A DNA stretch of 64,000 nucleotides from Phytoseiulus persimilis (GCA_037576195.1 CM075101.1:50654001-50718000), one strand, 5' to 3'; counted from the first letter of the stretch, positions 12,317 to 25,674 are shown. Notes: a model not told the origin generated them from the sequence alone. Program-made: numbers and translations.

Positions 12317-15300
12317 GAGAACTCCAGAAGGAAGAACTGCTGGACCCAGCTTGGCGATCTGCACCACGTGGCTGCAGCGAACGGCTCATGTTACCACTGC
12401 CTTGAGCGAGAGGTCAGAACGTCGGCAGTGACTTCGGTTCCATCAGTAAAATCAAACTTCCTTGTCCGTCCACGGCCACAGAGGGATCAGTGAGAAAGAG
12501 TAGATCGGGTGTTTGAGCCGATGCCTCACGCTTACAAACTCCCAATCACTCCTGGAGGTCATGAAACATTGCCTCTCCCCCTCCTTCCTCCATGAGGGCT
12601 CGTTTGCCTGCCCCCGAGATTTCGGAGGTTATGTCTTTCCGCAATGTCTTCTATTTACGAAAGTCAACGTCGAAGTGTGCCTGTCTTCAATGGACTCTAG
12701 TCAAGGATCGAATTGGCATGATAGTTCTCCGAAATCGTTAGGGCGTTTCTGAGGAAAACGTTGATCTTCATCCTCTGAGGGTACCTTCGGGATGAGCTCG
12801 TATCAAACTTCCGCCGGAGAGATTCGGAAATGCTTCTAGAGTGAGTTGTTCTGAGCTCACTTCAGCGAAGGTTCCAGGAGTTCTTCAGGAGCTCATGATT
12901 TCCGTACGGCTTCGGGAGGGACCTTCCTGGAAGGGGTCGTTCCGCTCGACTTCTCGGAATTCAGACGTATCGAAGACCTCGAGGCTCGTCCGACCAAAGC
13001 TGACACCTACCCATGTCTCTCCTTCGTTCCTGTCTCTTTCACGATGCTCTTTCTGGAAGCACGACGAGAACAGAACACCAGTCGAAGCGACGTGAGAATG
13101 CGATTGCTCACCATTCCGTTCGACATAACGAATATTGTTCCCGCAGCATGGACTCATCGTGTGTGTACTCCTCGTATCGATGATGAAGATGGACGAAACG
13201 CACCGTCGTCAAATGAATTATTGGGATCCGGAAACGGAATCACCCGGGGGAAAGTGATAAACGTCGGGCAGAACTTCGAATGACTTCGATTTACCTATAT
13301 TATCATCCGCGGAAGCCGCAGCATTATGAACACCATCTCGCCTCGCTCCGGACATCGCTAACGGGTTCTGCGAAGCGATGGCAAAACACCATTGGATTCG
13401 GATGGGCAGCTCTAGTTTTTCATAGCTGTTTCGCGGAGTAGTCATCACCGTCATTGTTGTTGTCTTCATGACCTTCCACCACCGTCTACGTAACCGGCTG
13501 GCTCAATCGTTAGAGAAAAAGATAATCTTGTTTCCCACATAGCCGACGAATCATGAGATATGTTGTAGTGCAAGTTCGTGTCGGAGAAACAGAGACTTCC
13601 CAGCTCGTTGCAGGCTCTTTCGAAGGTCTTTCAGCGAGGGAACAGCAGTGAAAGGAACAGAGCAATAACGACACTCGAACCACATTGCAACCGGTAACCA
13701 GCAATGAGTATGCTATTCATGGAGTGCGAGGGAGAGCGGAACCTCGAGTTTCTTCCTCCAAGATGGAACATTCTATGCCAACCCAAATAAGAAACGGAAA
13801 CACCTCTTGTATTGACGCTCCGGTCGCATCTAAGGGGGAAGCTCGCCGTATGACAGAGGACATCGCGGGAAGCGCATCTTCTTTCGGCAGTGCGGAATGA
13901 AGGATTGAGGAGACGTGTCCTCGGAATCTGGAGTGCTCGTTGGAGCACTGACGAGTTCCCCTGGAGGAGACTGCGTGGATGGCTCCGAATACGAGGGCAC
14001 TCGCGTAGCGAGCTTGGCGGGGCGGAGACGGCGACCCCATGACCAACCAACAGACCGTGCTCTCGTCGAGGAACCGCTCCAAAACTAAGTTCGAATGCCG
14101 GGTCAACACCTCGCCTTCCACCTTGACCTTAAAGTGGAATTTTCTCAGAGTACACAACCTTGGCAGATTTGTGACCTTCTCGACCTCGTGGGTAGCGTCG
14201 AGGTCGGGCCCCGTGACAACGGTAGAACTGCGACTTAAAGCTTCTCTGTCGAGACGTCCGAAGCGACGGACTTCCCTTTGGCTTGGAAAGGTCTAGAGGG
14301 TCCGAAGTTTCTCAGGAGGAGCTCAACAGGAGATGTTTCCGAGCGAGAAATGTAGGTGAAAGACGGCATCTGATGAGTCGGATTCATTATTCAAGTTCCA
14401 GGACGCGGTGCGGATCATGCGCTTCGGCTGCACACTGCTCTCGGGCATTTCCGGGGCGGAAGCTCAATCTGAAAGCCGATGACCGCGAAATCGAACGACG
14501 TGAACTGACGACCATAGTCAAACACCATGATAACGAGGATCTGTAGTGGCGGGACAGGGATCGGAGGTACGTTGGCTCTGACTTGCGATGAACGGAGGAG
14601 AGCCACTGGGCATCGAGAATCATGAAAAAGAAAACACAGAAAAGTATCATGAAACACTGTCCACCAGATTGAACGAGTTCTCTCTTGAGGGCTCTACAAA
14701 AGATCTACATGAATGGTTAAAATTGCTTATTTACCTTCAAGAATCTAGCGCTTCACAATTCTTATGACCCTGATTCGAGAGCCAGTTGTTATCTCATGCT
14801 TTCAGAATATTTCGCGTGTTCCTCCAAGTAGCCCGGAAAACAAAGTGAGGTCAAAGCTGGCGAGCTCGTCCGTCTCATAATTATGCGTTGTACATGCCAT
14901 AATTTTCCCAGGAATCCTCTCATTGTCGATCCTAAACCTGACGAAGTGTATATCGATTTGCTGTTACTCTGCTCAATTCTTCGGAGCTGGCAGCATTCCA
15001 GGTGTAGTCAGCGCCACCACGATACGACCACGATTTTGGTAACCTCTTGGGTATTCACTTTCGGATGAATCGTAGCTCGACTATGTCAACTTTCGATTGA
15101 TACAACCTCTTCCCTCACGAACCAGCTGAAATGGTTGAGGTTGAACTGAGAAGCCTGTATCTGATGATAACTGCCGTAGAAGAGTTCCATGGGACGTATC
15201 CGCGTGAGATATTGCATTGCGTCGTGCCTCGCTTTCGAGTCCGATCACCTGAGCTCACCCTGAATGAACTCTTCGCCGTCTTCGGATCGATGATGCTCAC

Positions 15301-15848
15301 AGAGCCTCGATCGGAAGACATCGACCGATCAGACGCGTAGCCCAGCGCTCCTCGTCCCTCCTTGTTGTTCTCTGCTGACGGCTTGTCATGATTGAAGTAC
15401 TGCTCAGAGCCGAGAGAGTACAATGATCCGTTCGAAACACGAGGCGTCTACCACGCGAGGACCTTAGCCAAGTAATCTTCCCCGACCTGGCCGTAGTTTC
15501 GCTTCGCTTTGGTCAGGGCTTTTGGCATCTGGAATACGGCTCTTCCATTGCCGTTGACAAAGCGTCGGGGTGGGGCACCCCCGACCCTGGCCTGACTCGC
15601 ATCGGCCGCCACTACTAGCTCTCGGGATCGATTGCAAAAGGTCAGAGGTGGAGCTGGACGTTCATCGCGGCCTCCGCGAATTTTTACGTCATTTGTTTCC
15701 TCCCGCGAGTTTCGGCTTTCCATGGCGACAACGGTTTTGACGATGATTTTCGCTGAAACTTTCCCGGGAGTCCAAAATATACCCTACTCCAACGTTACGT
15801 GACATTGAGAGAACCGATTCTACGGACAACAACAAAGAATGAGAGCGA
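12317..15848. other. Intergenic stretch, no gene recognised
   Basis: Frames of 80-146 codons are present on both strands (for example 13717-14157 minus, 15131-15340 plus) without recognisable motifs or consistent exon borders. Nothing repetitive beyond short A/T-rich patches was noticed. Confidence 0.35.
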
Positions 15849-16160
15849 TTGGCCGAGAAATCGGCAGAGCCCTCCGAAATAGCTCTCGTGTGCCTGCCCG
15901 TGCCGATCAACAGCGTCGCTGCAGAGAGGTTCTCAGCCGACATGCGACAACAGACGCTCGATGAAGGGCGACAACCTCTCAATATACAACTTACTATCTC
16001 TGAACAAACCTGGATTGGGGGGAGACCGATTGGGCGAATATTTTGTTTTATGAGCCCAGTGAAGGAGTCGGCACAAACGTTGATGGACCCTCTTCGACGT
16101 CTCGGTGTGAGATCATCAACGCGGCCCGAAGAGACTTCCAGGCGCAGAAAGACCAAGTGA
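15849..16160 (+). mobile_element. Possible hAT-transposase C-terminal relic
   Basis: The frame contains CLPVPINSVAAERFSAD, which resembles the hAT C-terminal dimerisation motif (hydrophobic-P-x3-S-V-x2-E-R-x-F-S). The usual following leucine-rich helix is not clear and no upstream DDE/RW region was found. It may be a decayed fragment or a chance match. Confidence 0.22.
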
Positions 16161-16399
16161 ATGAAAGGCGGACGCTATCAGGTTTCGCACTTGCCGAGGG
16201 CTCAGCGCTCGGGAATCAACGCTCTCTACACTCGTGAGTATATTGCTCATCATGAGGTATTCCCAGAGAACAGGACAGTAGGCGATTCTATTCGCACTGG
16301 CTTACGAGACGGAGAAACACTCAGTGTTCCGCTTCCTCGGGAGTCGAAGAGAAAAGTCGAACCCATTTCTCGTTGATTCCATATTCTAGGGTGGTAGTT

Positions 16400-16600
16400 G
16401 ATGAACGCGTGCGCAAATGTACAGTCCTTGCATTTTCTGGCAGCTGCAGACGTTCAGAGAAGGGCTCCGTACCATGGCGGCGGATATCGCGTTGACCCAC
16501 GGGGCCACGCTGGGAATGGCGTGCCAACTCACCAGCGAACCGATCCCAGGCGATCAGAACGACGTCTGCATAGCATAATTCTTTTGGAGAGTACCAGCAG
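16400..16600 (-). mobile_element. Decayed reverse-transcriptase fragment (non-LTR type)
   Basis: On the minus strand, LCYADVVLIA (about 16549-16577) looks like the catalytic YADD block of a non-LTR reverse transcriptase with one Asp codon missing. About 80 bases further on, in another frame, SLNVCSCQKM (about 16440-16475) matches the usual 'LN..KC..M' block that follows it. The spacing is right for an RT domain, but a frameshift separates the blocks, so the copy is dead. The preceding GxPQG block was not found. Confidence 0.33.
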
Positions 16601-16635
16601 CGACTCTTCTGCCGATCAGTGACGATCGCGGAGGT

Positions 16636-17116
16636 TTGCCACGAGTTAGCCTTGCACTCGAACACACGGATTTCTCATTCCTCGCCGCCGTCGACATGTT
16701 CGCAAGAGCCTCAAAAGTTAGCCAGAAATGGAGAGCCCAGTTTTCCCCTGATGTCCTGTGCAATCTCGGGAACCTCAGCACCGGAATCTGCCCGGAGAGT
16801 AGCTTGAACTTTGTGACTTGAACAGACGCGTAAGCGCGGCCAATAAGAGTTCAGAACTTCGGAGGGTCTCATAAGCAAATGACGTGACAAACCTCTCAGA
16901 TTTCCCTCTTTCTCTTCCGCAGGAGCTGAAAAGCGTCTCTGCGAGGGCCTTTCTGTCCTGAGTGTCCGCACCGGGAATCAGATCCCTGGGGGCATCAGGA
17001 AGGCTCTCCGTCCCGTGTACATCCGGAAGCTTAGGTTCGGCCTGGACTATTTCTTCACGAAATTCTCAGAGTGGGATAAAAGTCCGACTTATTCATCTGA
17101 TTCTTCGCCCTCTTGA
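16636..17116 (+). CDS. Candidate two-exon gene with weak F-box-like start
   Basis: The frame 16636-16821 contains FSFLAAVDMFARASKVSQKW, reminiscent of the F-box pattern (hydrophobic-L-x3-D-L-x3-A-x-V-x3-W). A second frame follows an excellent polypyrimidine tract and CAG acceptor at 16921-16922. From 16923 it reads open for 64 codons to TGA 17114-17116, with a Lys/Arg/Tyr-rich middle and a Ser-rich end. I could not find a strong in-frame donor for the first part, and no repeats follow the putative F-box. The second exon is more convincing than the first. Confidence 0.2.
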
Positions 17117-17608
17117 CAAACCATCATCGATGTTGTGCTCTCCTTCTGAAAGCCACATCCAGTTCATTTTGTTTCTGCCTCAGATCAGAGCAATGATACT
17201 TATGAGAAGTGGCCCCTTGCTCAAGTTCATCCATCGACTCAGCTCGAATCTCTGTTTTCCAGATATTGTGATTATGCTCCGACTCCTTGTAACTCTTGGA
17301 ACAAGTTGTACCGCATTCTTCGGGTGCTTGTAGGAATTAGAACTCATCGGGAATAGTCCAAGGTCCACCCTGTCACAAACCAGGTTGTCAAACCTTGCCA
17401 TCCCGCCCATCGAGCCAATCGTCATGAACAAGTCAGACTTCGAGGAGTCCCTAGAAGAGTTCGCTGCTCCCAAGGCGAGGAAAGTTACGCTTCGAAGAAA
17501 GCTGATTCAGTTCCTCAAAGCCGTGTTGACTCGCGAGAAACGTTTTCATTTCCCTGGAGCTCTCGTCGGAGAACTAAATTCCAGGTCATAATTTTTCTCT
17601 CGTACCCG

Positions 17609-17911
17609 ATGGCCCAGATGCTCACGGGCCATGGTTCCGTTGGCAAATACCTCCAATGGATGAAGAAACCCCTGGTCCCGTCCTGCTCACTCTCTAAAGA
17701 CACCAGTGTTGGTGACGCGAGACATACATTCAAGGAATGTCCGGAAACGGAGTCCCTACGAAAAGAGCTTCCGCGCACCTCAGCCTACACAGGAGTCGCC
17801 ACATGCTGCGGGTTGGTTGACCACATGCTGAAGAACCAAAAGTCCTGGTCAGAAATCAGCCGAAACACCGATGCGACCAGGGACTCCGACTATAGTAAGT
17901 GTTCCCCTTGA
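17609..17911 (+). mobile_element. Non-LTR retrotransposon relic, ORF2 C-terminus
   Basis: The frame ends with features typical of Jockey/R1-type ORF2: QMLTGHGSVGKYLQWMKK, then a Cys/His cluster ending in DARHTFKECPE. The second Cys of the expected C-x2-C pair is Ser here (CSLS), so the zinc knuckle is damaged. The frame remains open upstream to about 17490 but without recognisable RNase H residues. It is a different lineage from the copy at 6744-7016, whose corresponding block differs at most positions. A G11 run follows 260 bp downstream. Confidence 0.6.
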
Positions 17912-18171
17912 AGGCATACCACAGCATGGTGGTTCCGGGCTCAGCCGCCCTACGCGAAGGGTCCAAGAGGAGTATGTCCGACTCGCACCTCGCAGGGGTA
18001 TCCTCCGCCTTACGGCGGAGCGGGCCCCACACTACCTGGGCTCCTTCCCAGGTGTGCGTAAATGCATTCCCGGCGGACGAGATCGACCCAAACCTCCAAA
18101 AAGAAAGGTCATTATTTTTGGGCACTTCGGCAGACGACTCCGCAGATAATCCTCCAGATGATAATGAAAGA

Positions 18172-18182
18172 GGGGGGGGGGG
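18172..18182 (+). repeat. G11 homopolymer
   Basis: Run of eleven G downstream of the 17609-17911 retroelement relic, possibly within its 3' untranslated part. Confidence 0.9.
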
Positions 18183-18659
18183 CATCGAATCACCGGACCG
18201 GTCCGCCCCGGGCACCATGGAGCCTCGCTACGCAACTGCCTCCTCGAGCATCACACTATCGACGTAGTATGGATGATGTATGGAGCTCCAGGATGAAAGT
18301 TTGCGATGTCGACGATCATTCGATCCAAACGGATACTTTAAACGGCTCCCATCGTATCCTGAACTCGACGGCGTCTCCCGCAGATCTCGACGGCTCAATA
18401 ACGCAGTGCTATATACCAGCCACAATCTCTGTCACAAAAACTGGGAACCGTTGGGAGAGCCCGAGCAGCTGAAGCCGCCGAGAGTGAGTCTCATTCGAAT
18501 ATTCGAGGCAGTGCTCCGGGGAGATACTCCGCTTGAGGCGACGAAAACTATTGGACTGAACTGTCACATACTCCGCAGTTCAGAGCTCGACCGATGTTAT
18601 ATTCGACGGAACCCTGTGATCTCACGAAGAATAAACCCCTGATCTGGAAACTACAACAC

Positions 18660-18665
18660 TTTATT
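18660..18665 (-). terminator. Poly(A) signal of TMTC4
   Basis: TTTATT on the plus strand is AATAAA on the minus strand, about 205 bp beyond the TMTC4 stop. It is the nearest canonical signal. Confidence 0.6.
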
Positions 18666-18868
18666 CATCTGGAGGAGGATTGTACAGCTGGGAATGTTTG
18701 ACCCGAGCTTGCGAGCGGTCTCCCGGATCAGATTTTCCGGCGGACGACTCAAGACCCGTCGGCGCAGAGGCATTCGTTCTCCGAAAGCCACATCGGCAAC
18801 TTTCATGTTAACACATGAGCCGATTGGCGATACTGTCATCCGCTGTTTCTGTTTGGCACCGAAGCTCA

Positions 18869-21800
18869 TCATCGCCGTCTGCGATTCGCTCGTTCGAGTT
18901 TGCGCAGATTTTCTTTCATCGAAGAGAGGTTCGGGTCGAGGTCCAAGGCTTTCAAATACTGCTTCCGTGCTTGTTCCAACCGCCCCCAACGGTGGTACAG
19001 AACTCCTGCAATTTCAGATTCAATCAATGTCATCGACTCGAGATCGATTCAGTGAGGAAGTTCAGCGATATCATATCACATGAGTCCATTTTGGAATCCG
19101 TCATGCGCCGACCTACCCAAATTGGAATGAAATGATGGCTCTCCCGGGCTGAGGAGGATGGCTTTGAGAAAATGTTCCTCAGATTCCTCGTATCGCTCCA
19201 TTTTGCCGAGGGTATTCCCCAAATGGAAGTGTAATGAGCCCGCTTCCGGCAGATATTTCAGAGCCTCCCGGGCAACTTTCTCTGCTTCGCTGAGTTTCCC
19301 CAGAGAGTCCAGCAGGATGGCCATGTTGTTCCAGCTCAAAAGATGATCCGGAGCTTGGCTAACAGCACGTCTGTACGCTTCCAAAGCCTGGTCGAAAGCT
19401 TTCACCTCAATATACTGGAATCGAGTGAATTGTCAACACAACGGGTCTGCTCCGGCGCCTTGCGTCGCCGAAACGCCTCGATTGAATCTCTTCCGACTGT
19501 CTGACTGTACTCGCCATGTTTCCGAGGTTGAAGTGACAATGCGGATACCTCTTCCTGTGACTGATCGCTTTCCTGTAACATTCTTCGGCTCGGCTGAAAT
19601 TCCGTAGAGAAGTTTCAACGATTCCTAGATTCATCCACGCCGCTGCGAAGCTCGGTCGGATTCTGATCGCTTCCTCAAGCAGGCGCCTAGCATCGAGGAG
19701 AGAGCCCTTCTCTTTGAATAGATTCGCCAAGTTGTTCATGGCCTGATCATACTTCGGATTCAAGCTTAGTGCTCTTCGGTAGCTTTCAATCGCAGCAACT
19801 TCGTCTGTCGAGACTTTGGCGATGTTGTAGTGGACCTTTAATGCAGATGATTCGATCTCAGACGATGGAAGAAGGGTCCGAGCTTCAGTTCAAATGATAT
19901 GAATTGATGGATGTTATTTCCCTGGAGTCCACTTCCAGGAACAAACACTCACTTTGGCATTCAGAGGGCACACTGCAAGCCCCGAGTTGAAGAGAGTAGT
20001 GTCCTGTATCCAGTCGCGAGATCTCCGCAGAGATCGGCCGGCCAGCAGGAAAAGCAGGATGGTTACCGTGAACTGGAAGACCTTGGGGCAGAAGAATCAA
20101 TATTGTTGTTCTGTATCATGTTTCACGGAACATCCGATCGTGGGGTTTCCACGCATGGCACGATCGGTCATCTCGAAGGTCGGAAAGCCCACCTGTTTGT
20201 GTTTGCGCATCCGCCGGTATACTTCCGAGATCGCGATGGCTATGAGTAAGCAGAATCCAATGGATGGAAGATACAAGTTGCGTTCAGCGATCACGAAGCC
20301 CACGCTAAGGAGGAGGTTCGATGACGGCAAGAAAGGAATGACGAGCAAAGAAGCGCCCAGGCAAAGCCATCTGAAGTCAGGTGTGATGGGTGGAGTCAAC
20401 TCGAGCGATTCACACGAAGCCGGTTTTCGACGGTTGCGATCGTCTCTCGCTGAGTATTCTGTGAGTGCCACGCGCACCGGAGGCGACTTGAATATTGCAT
20501 GTGTCCGTAATTACCTTCTGAGCGGCTTCTCTTGCGAACACGCCCTCACAATCGTTGCGACACTGATCCAGAAACCTAGAAGTGCCAGGAGTCTCGGGTC
20601 CAGAGCTGAGCTTATGACAGGGATGCACCCCATCGACCAATCGAAGCACAGCCAATGAGGGTAAAATAACAGAAGGGAGTTGATTGAGTAGATATACTGG
20701 TAGTTGACCGCCCGCAGAATCGGTGATGGCAAGAAAGCTGCCGGGTTGTCCATCTGCACGTGAAGATTTCGTTATTCGTGGATGAACCCGAGTCCGATGC
20801 TCTTGAGATCAACACAGATTGTGCTTAGCTCGTGTTTTCGGGGCGAGAGCCGCAGGACTCACCGGTGTGAAAATTGGCACCCTGAGTCTAACGCAAAGGC
20901 ATCTGATGATTGTCAGAACTGCGCCAGATCCTGCACAGAAGGCAAACCGGACCAGCGAAGATCTCTGCGAATGGTGGTAGGCGTGGGTAACTTCAGTACA
21001 GCATAGGTAGAACAGAAGAAGACCCTGGGTCAGGTCAGAAGAGTCTGGTCATAAACGAACCTTGAACGAGTTGACGAAGCCCTTGTGTTTGGTTAACGCA
21101 TGATGAGGTATGATATCACAGATAACTAGTATTTCGTAGGCTCCACACACACCCTGAAACGGAACAGTTCAATCAGTTAGATGATCCTGCCCATCGCCAT
21201 GTATGTCCCAATGCGAATGGAAGAGGTGAAAGACAGCATAGCTCAAACCGTTGAACATGAGCTCCATGAAGCGATGACGACGGAGAAGAATGAATATTCA
21301 TAACTCATGGTTCATCTATGTGATACTTGGAACGTTAAGTCGACGCTCTTGTCCAGCGAGGATTGAATCACCTACCAGAACGGTTACACCCGGTTCCTTG
21401 GAGAACATCGCCAGCGCCGAGAAAGCGACTAGCTTCGCGGGAAACACTTTCGATTGATAGTTCCGCGTCCACCCCAAGTATGCGTTGAACGCGCACAAGA
21501 AGAGTAGTGCGGACAGGACGTCGGCCAGCCCGACAGCACTACAGAGCTGCAAGGGAAGTAGGTCAACATGTTCCTTAAGCGATCCAAAGGGAGATTTCCG
21601 AGAGGATCTCTTTCTGATTTGAGAGGAGATCATTGAAGGTACGAATCTCCACACTCAGGTGTCTGAATGAGAACACGATCATGGCGGAAGGAGTAGCTGC
21701 TTACTTACACTCTCCACATGGATGGGATGGACCGCGAAGAACGAAGAAGCGAGGAGTGCAACCCGAGTCCTCAAGGCCCTCAGGGGACCGTACGGGACAT

Positions 21801-22329
21801 CCAGAGCTACGAGGAGCGTTTGGTACAAATACACGGACACTATGCCGTGAATCACAAGGTTCAGGAGGCGGAAGAATACCGCCTGTCCCCCCACGGTTTT
21901 CCACAGGACACTGAAATGGAGCACACGGTTGATTTTCGATTCTTCTGAGTTTGACTCCGTCGGCCGGCTCCACGATTCCCAGTGAGGATATCCGAGGCGA
22001 ACTCACCGGAAAATCGCTGTTGTTATCGGTCTGAACGACAGATGCGACGACTCCTTTTCCAGCGGAGTTCCCCAGAAATCATCTTTGAGGATATCGATCC
22101 ATGGTCCCAAGCCTGAGACGTCCGGATTGTTGACCACAGCTTCGGAATCGTCGAAAACGAACGAACCCTGCAAGGTTTGAAAAGTCAGAATCTTTCTCAA
22201 GCTTGACAACAGGCTCTCGCCTAAGATCCCCTGTCAGATATGCGGACTCACATGGAGACAGTGCAGGTTGGCGACTACGGCTAATGAGAGAACGAAAACG
22301 CTGGGGTTTATCCAACTCGGGCAAATCAT
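18869..22329 (-). CDS. TMTC4: Protein O-mannosyltransferase TMTC4 (transmembrane and TPR repeats)
   Basis: ER multispanning enzyme of the TMTC1-4 family, which O-mannosylates cadherins and related proteins. Twelve exons: 22329-22252, 22167-22007, 21910-21709, 21546-21376, 21153-21061, 20964-20863, 20753-20515, 20370-20193, 20081-19953, 19835-19515, 19414-19117, 19005-18869. They join in phase to give 702 residues (human about 740). Residues 1-26 hold the first membrane segment; the [14 protein letters not shown] loop (27-40) carries the family's Asp-Asp pair. Membrane spans run to about residue 435, including DNPAAF and [22 protein letters not shown] repeats fill about 452-702, with VHYNIAK, AAWMNLG, CHFNLG and LYHRWG, best matching TMTC4 among paralogs. 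Start ATG 22329 is followed by a hydrophobic stretch. The border after exon 10 uses GC instead of GT. The acceptor of exon 9 is ambiguous by six bases (20081 or 20075). Confidence 0.95.
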
Positions 22330-25300
22330 GTCTGGAGCACATCATGCCGCGCCGAAACTATCGTTGGTGAGAGACATCCTTCCTGGAAAATAAACGTTAT
22401 TTTGCACTTCCGGAGGTAGGAGTCTTCAAGCCTACATCTATAACCAGAAAGGGATACGGAACGGTGAACCGAGCTCGAGCGCAAGAGACGCAGACGCGCA
22501 GATCCTTCGTGAGCTTCTGCCAAGAAAGGAGGGGTCGATTTGGCGAGCGTTCATGGGAGACACTTCAAGGTCCGTTCCAGGCGTTTCCTTCGTGCGAAAA
22601 AAGCTTGCATAGCCTGACAGACGGACAACGTGACACGAAGTTTCCTGCCACCTTTGACTAAGATTTCATCGGTCGCATTCGGAGACTATTATCAGGGTGG
22701 CCGACGGAGCGAGGGACGCGAAGGGGAGCCATCGGAATACCGGATAAATTTTGGATAAAGCCAACTTTTTCTCGTGAGGTCCCATCCGCCAAGTGAGAGA
22801 TAGCGTTCCAAGGAGAACTCAGATGGGTGTGGATGTAGATATTGCACACGCCTAATCGATTTCCGTTCATCTCCGTGGCTTCACTTGGTTTTCTGTGTTG
22901 TTCATGCATAGCGACGGACTTCATAAACGAATCACTCGCTGTTCATACATTATTCTTGTCGAACGTCAGCCGGCAGACGTCAGAGGGTAATACCAACAAC
23001 CCTGGTCGCGATTCCGGCGCTGTCAATATTACATCTTGTAAGCTGATCGTCGTAGTGCTTCCCCTGGTTGAGCTTTGACCAGCTGCGCTTGTGAGCAGTC
23101 ATTCGATGTTCCACCATAATGGAGTACTCATCCGATGAAGTTACATTATATTTTCCCGAACTCACGTGAAACGAAACTCTTCCCTCCCACGGAACATGTG
23201 GCACAAGCACTCTCTCCTAACGCTGCTCTTGGATCGGACAGACAGAGACCTCATCTGAGATTTTTGTTTCCTTTCTTCTCGCAGTTTTCCTCCACCTTTC
23301 GAGACTCCAGCAACGTTCCACTGGGATTGTATCTTTTGGCTGTTGGCTCGTCGGGTTAGATGAGAGCTTCACTGTTTTGCTTCGCGAACCGGTGCCCTGC
23401 TCGTGGTCGACTCTTTCGCCCCCTCGGGTTCGAACTCGGCGGCGCGGGTGCCACCGAAGCAATCTTCGCTCCGTGTCTCACCGCCAGCGCTCGATCGGCT
23501 CGCAGCTCGCGGTCGGAAATGGACGGAGCGTTTTCAGAATGTTTCTCCTGGAGCACTGACCGCGAGTCAAAGTTTTCGAATATTTCCCTCGAATGAGTGT
23601 TTCGTAAAGAACGAACTACCACCAAGAATGAGAGAGACTCCGGATGTGCGTCAGCTCGAAATCCGATGTCACCGGTCAGCTCGGAAACTGGGCCGAGAGG
23701 GACTCGGTAGAAGTCAGATTCGCATCCATCGATCAGCATCTTTCATCAATCTTCCGACAACCATCTTTCGGAAAACGGCCGACGACGGCTTCCTTCCGAG
23801 GTATATTACCGTTGCCTGGACAGAATTCAGTAACTCATGCCATCCCTAACGCCTTAAGAAACGTTTGCCGCAACGTTCTTTCCCCGAGTTTTCTCATGTT
23901 TCTCATTGCGAACCTCATAAAAAATATTGCGATCATATGATATTTTCATCTCATTGTCACAAGTTTCTGAAACTTTTCGTCTGCAGCCATGCGTTCTGAA
24001 GAGACGAATCGGGACTGGTAAATGTTGCTGACCACGTTTCTGAGTCCTTCGGTTGATGATCGACTGCGATCGTGGAAAGAACACACCTCAAGAGTGGCAA
24101 CAAGGGTGCAGTTCTGAGCGGCGAAGCATGTTGTCCGTTTTCCGAATCTTTCGATACTCATCTTCTCATGTTCACTCGATTCTATGATCCTTTCGCGGGA
24201 TATCCGCGAATACAATGTTGCGTGGGTGGCACTTCGTGAAAAACGGTTAAGCTCGTTCGGAACTCGGTCGGGATCAGGACAGCGAGAATAAATTCGGCTT
24301 GACTAATCTGGAAGCGGCCAGGCGTGACGTTCGAACGATTTGTCTACCCGCTGTGTATCTTCAGTTGGCAAGTGTCGGGATAGAGTTGCGTACGGGTGGT
24401 ACACCTTCCTGATTGAAGATTGACAATCGTGGGGAAGTGGGTTAGACTGTTTCACATATGTTCGAACCAAAGAACGAGTTGGCGCTCGAAACTTTCACTC
24501 TTGGAATTCATAGCAACGGCTTCAAGAATCGCAGAAGCCATCCGGAACATGGCCGATGATAACGGATCTCTGGAGACAGGCGGAGACGGAAAATTTCGAT
24601 TTGCGATCTCAGTTCGCTGCCCCGACGAAATCCGCGTCTGGAATCGCGAAATTTCGTTCGTCAAAGCGGAAGCGTCGCTGCAACAAGATCGATTGCGACG
24701 AAAAAACGCGTTGACGGCAGGCAAAATGAAAATTCATTCTTCCACCGTTTCGAGAGAAATCCGGAGTGGTGGTGATACTTGTGACGGGTTTCCTCTGTAT
24801 GTGGATCCATGCTTTTCCATGTAAGACTCCCGTCTGATTCTGTGTTTCCCGTTTCGTTATCATGATGTGTTTGTCTTGCTTTGACTCGGGTCGTGTCGTG
24901 ACTGCGTGAGACTCTGCTGTCTTCAGCCGAAAGCCTGAGCTTCGTTTTGATTCGCTCTGAGAATTTTCGAAATTTGTCGCCAGCTGTTCCCCGACTCTGT
25001 TCTTCTTTCGATCATCTTCGCGATGTCGATCATCAGTTCAGGTCTTAGATCAATGGCTCGGCTTCGAGATTTGCAAGTTTCATCCGTTCCGAGTCTGCGT
25101 TCGTCATGAATCGAGACGCTATACTACATATATGAGAGCAACTTGATTGAAAAGATTCTTAGCAAATGAAATATTCTCAGGAATGAACGGCATGATTTTC
25201 ACGTCGAACCGAGAAATGAGAGCGAAGTAAAAGATGAAAGATCAGGATGGCTTGGAGTCCCCATGAAGGGTCGCTCCGCTTTGAATTCTAGAGCTCGATG

Positions 25301-25674
25301 TCGTTCTCGGGCTTGAATCACTCGACGCTTGGACGCCTCAGCTTCCAATAGAACACGAAGTGACAATCCTCAGTTGTGCTTTGGTTCCACAATTTATACC
25401 TCGATTATCGGGTTTCACAGCCAGCGGCCAGCATGGGAAAACTCGTTACCGCCTGTCGGATGTTGCCTTTGAATATTCGCTTTGCATCCCACGGGAATCC
25501 GAGATGAGTGGGAAAGGTTTTGCGGGTTCCATATTTGCCTCCGTCATACAATCCATCGTTGCTACATCCATTGTGAGTTCGAATGCTCCGAGCCGGATGT
25601 TCCTCGCTCAACGGATCGTAAACCCAAGGCGTGTTGAATGGTCAATGCGAAGACACAAAAATAATAGCAGTTCC

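Noticed and set aside
19954-20658. 234-codon plus-strand frame
   Set aside because: It is antisense to verified TMTC4 exons and introns; the minus-strand model explains this DNA.
20511-20759. TMTC4 as separate short minus-strand genes
   Set aside because: Phases and family alignment join all twelve pieces into one continuous 702-residue protein, so the separate frames are exons.
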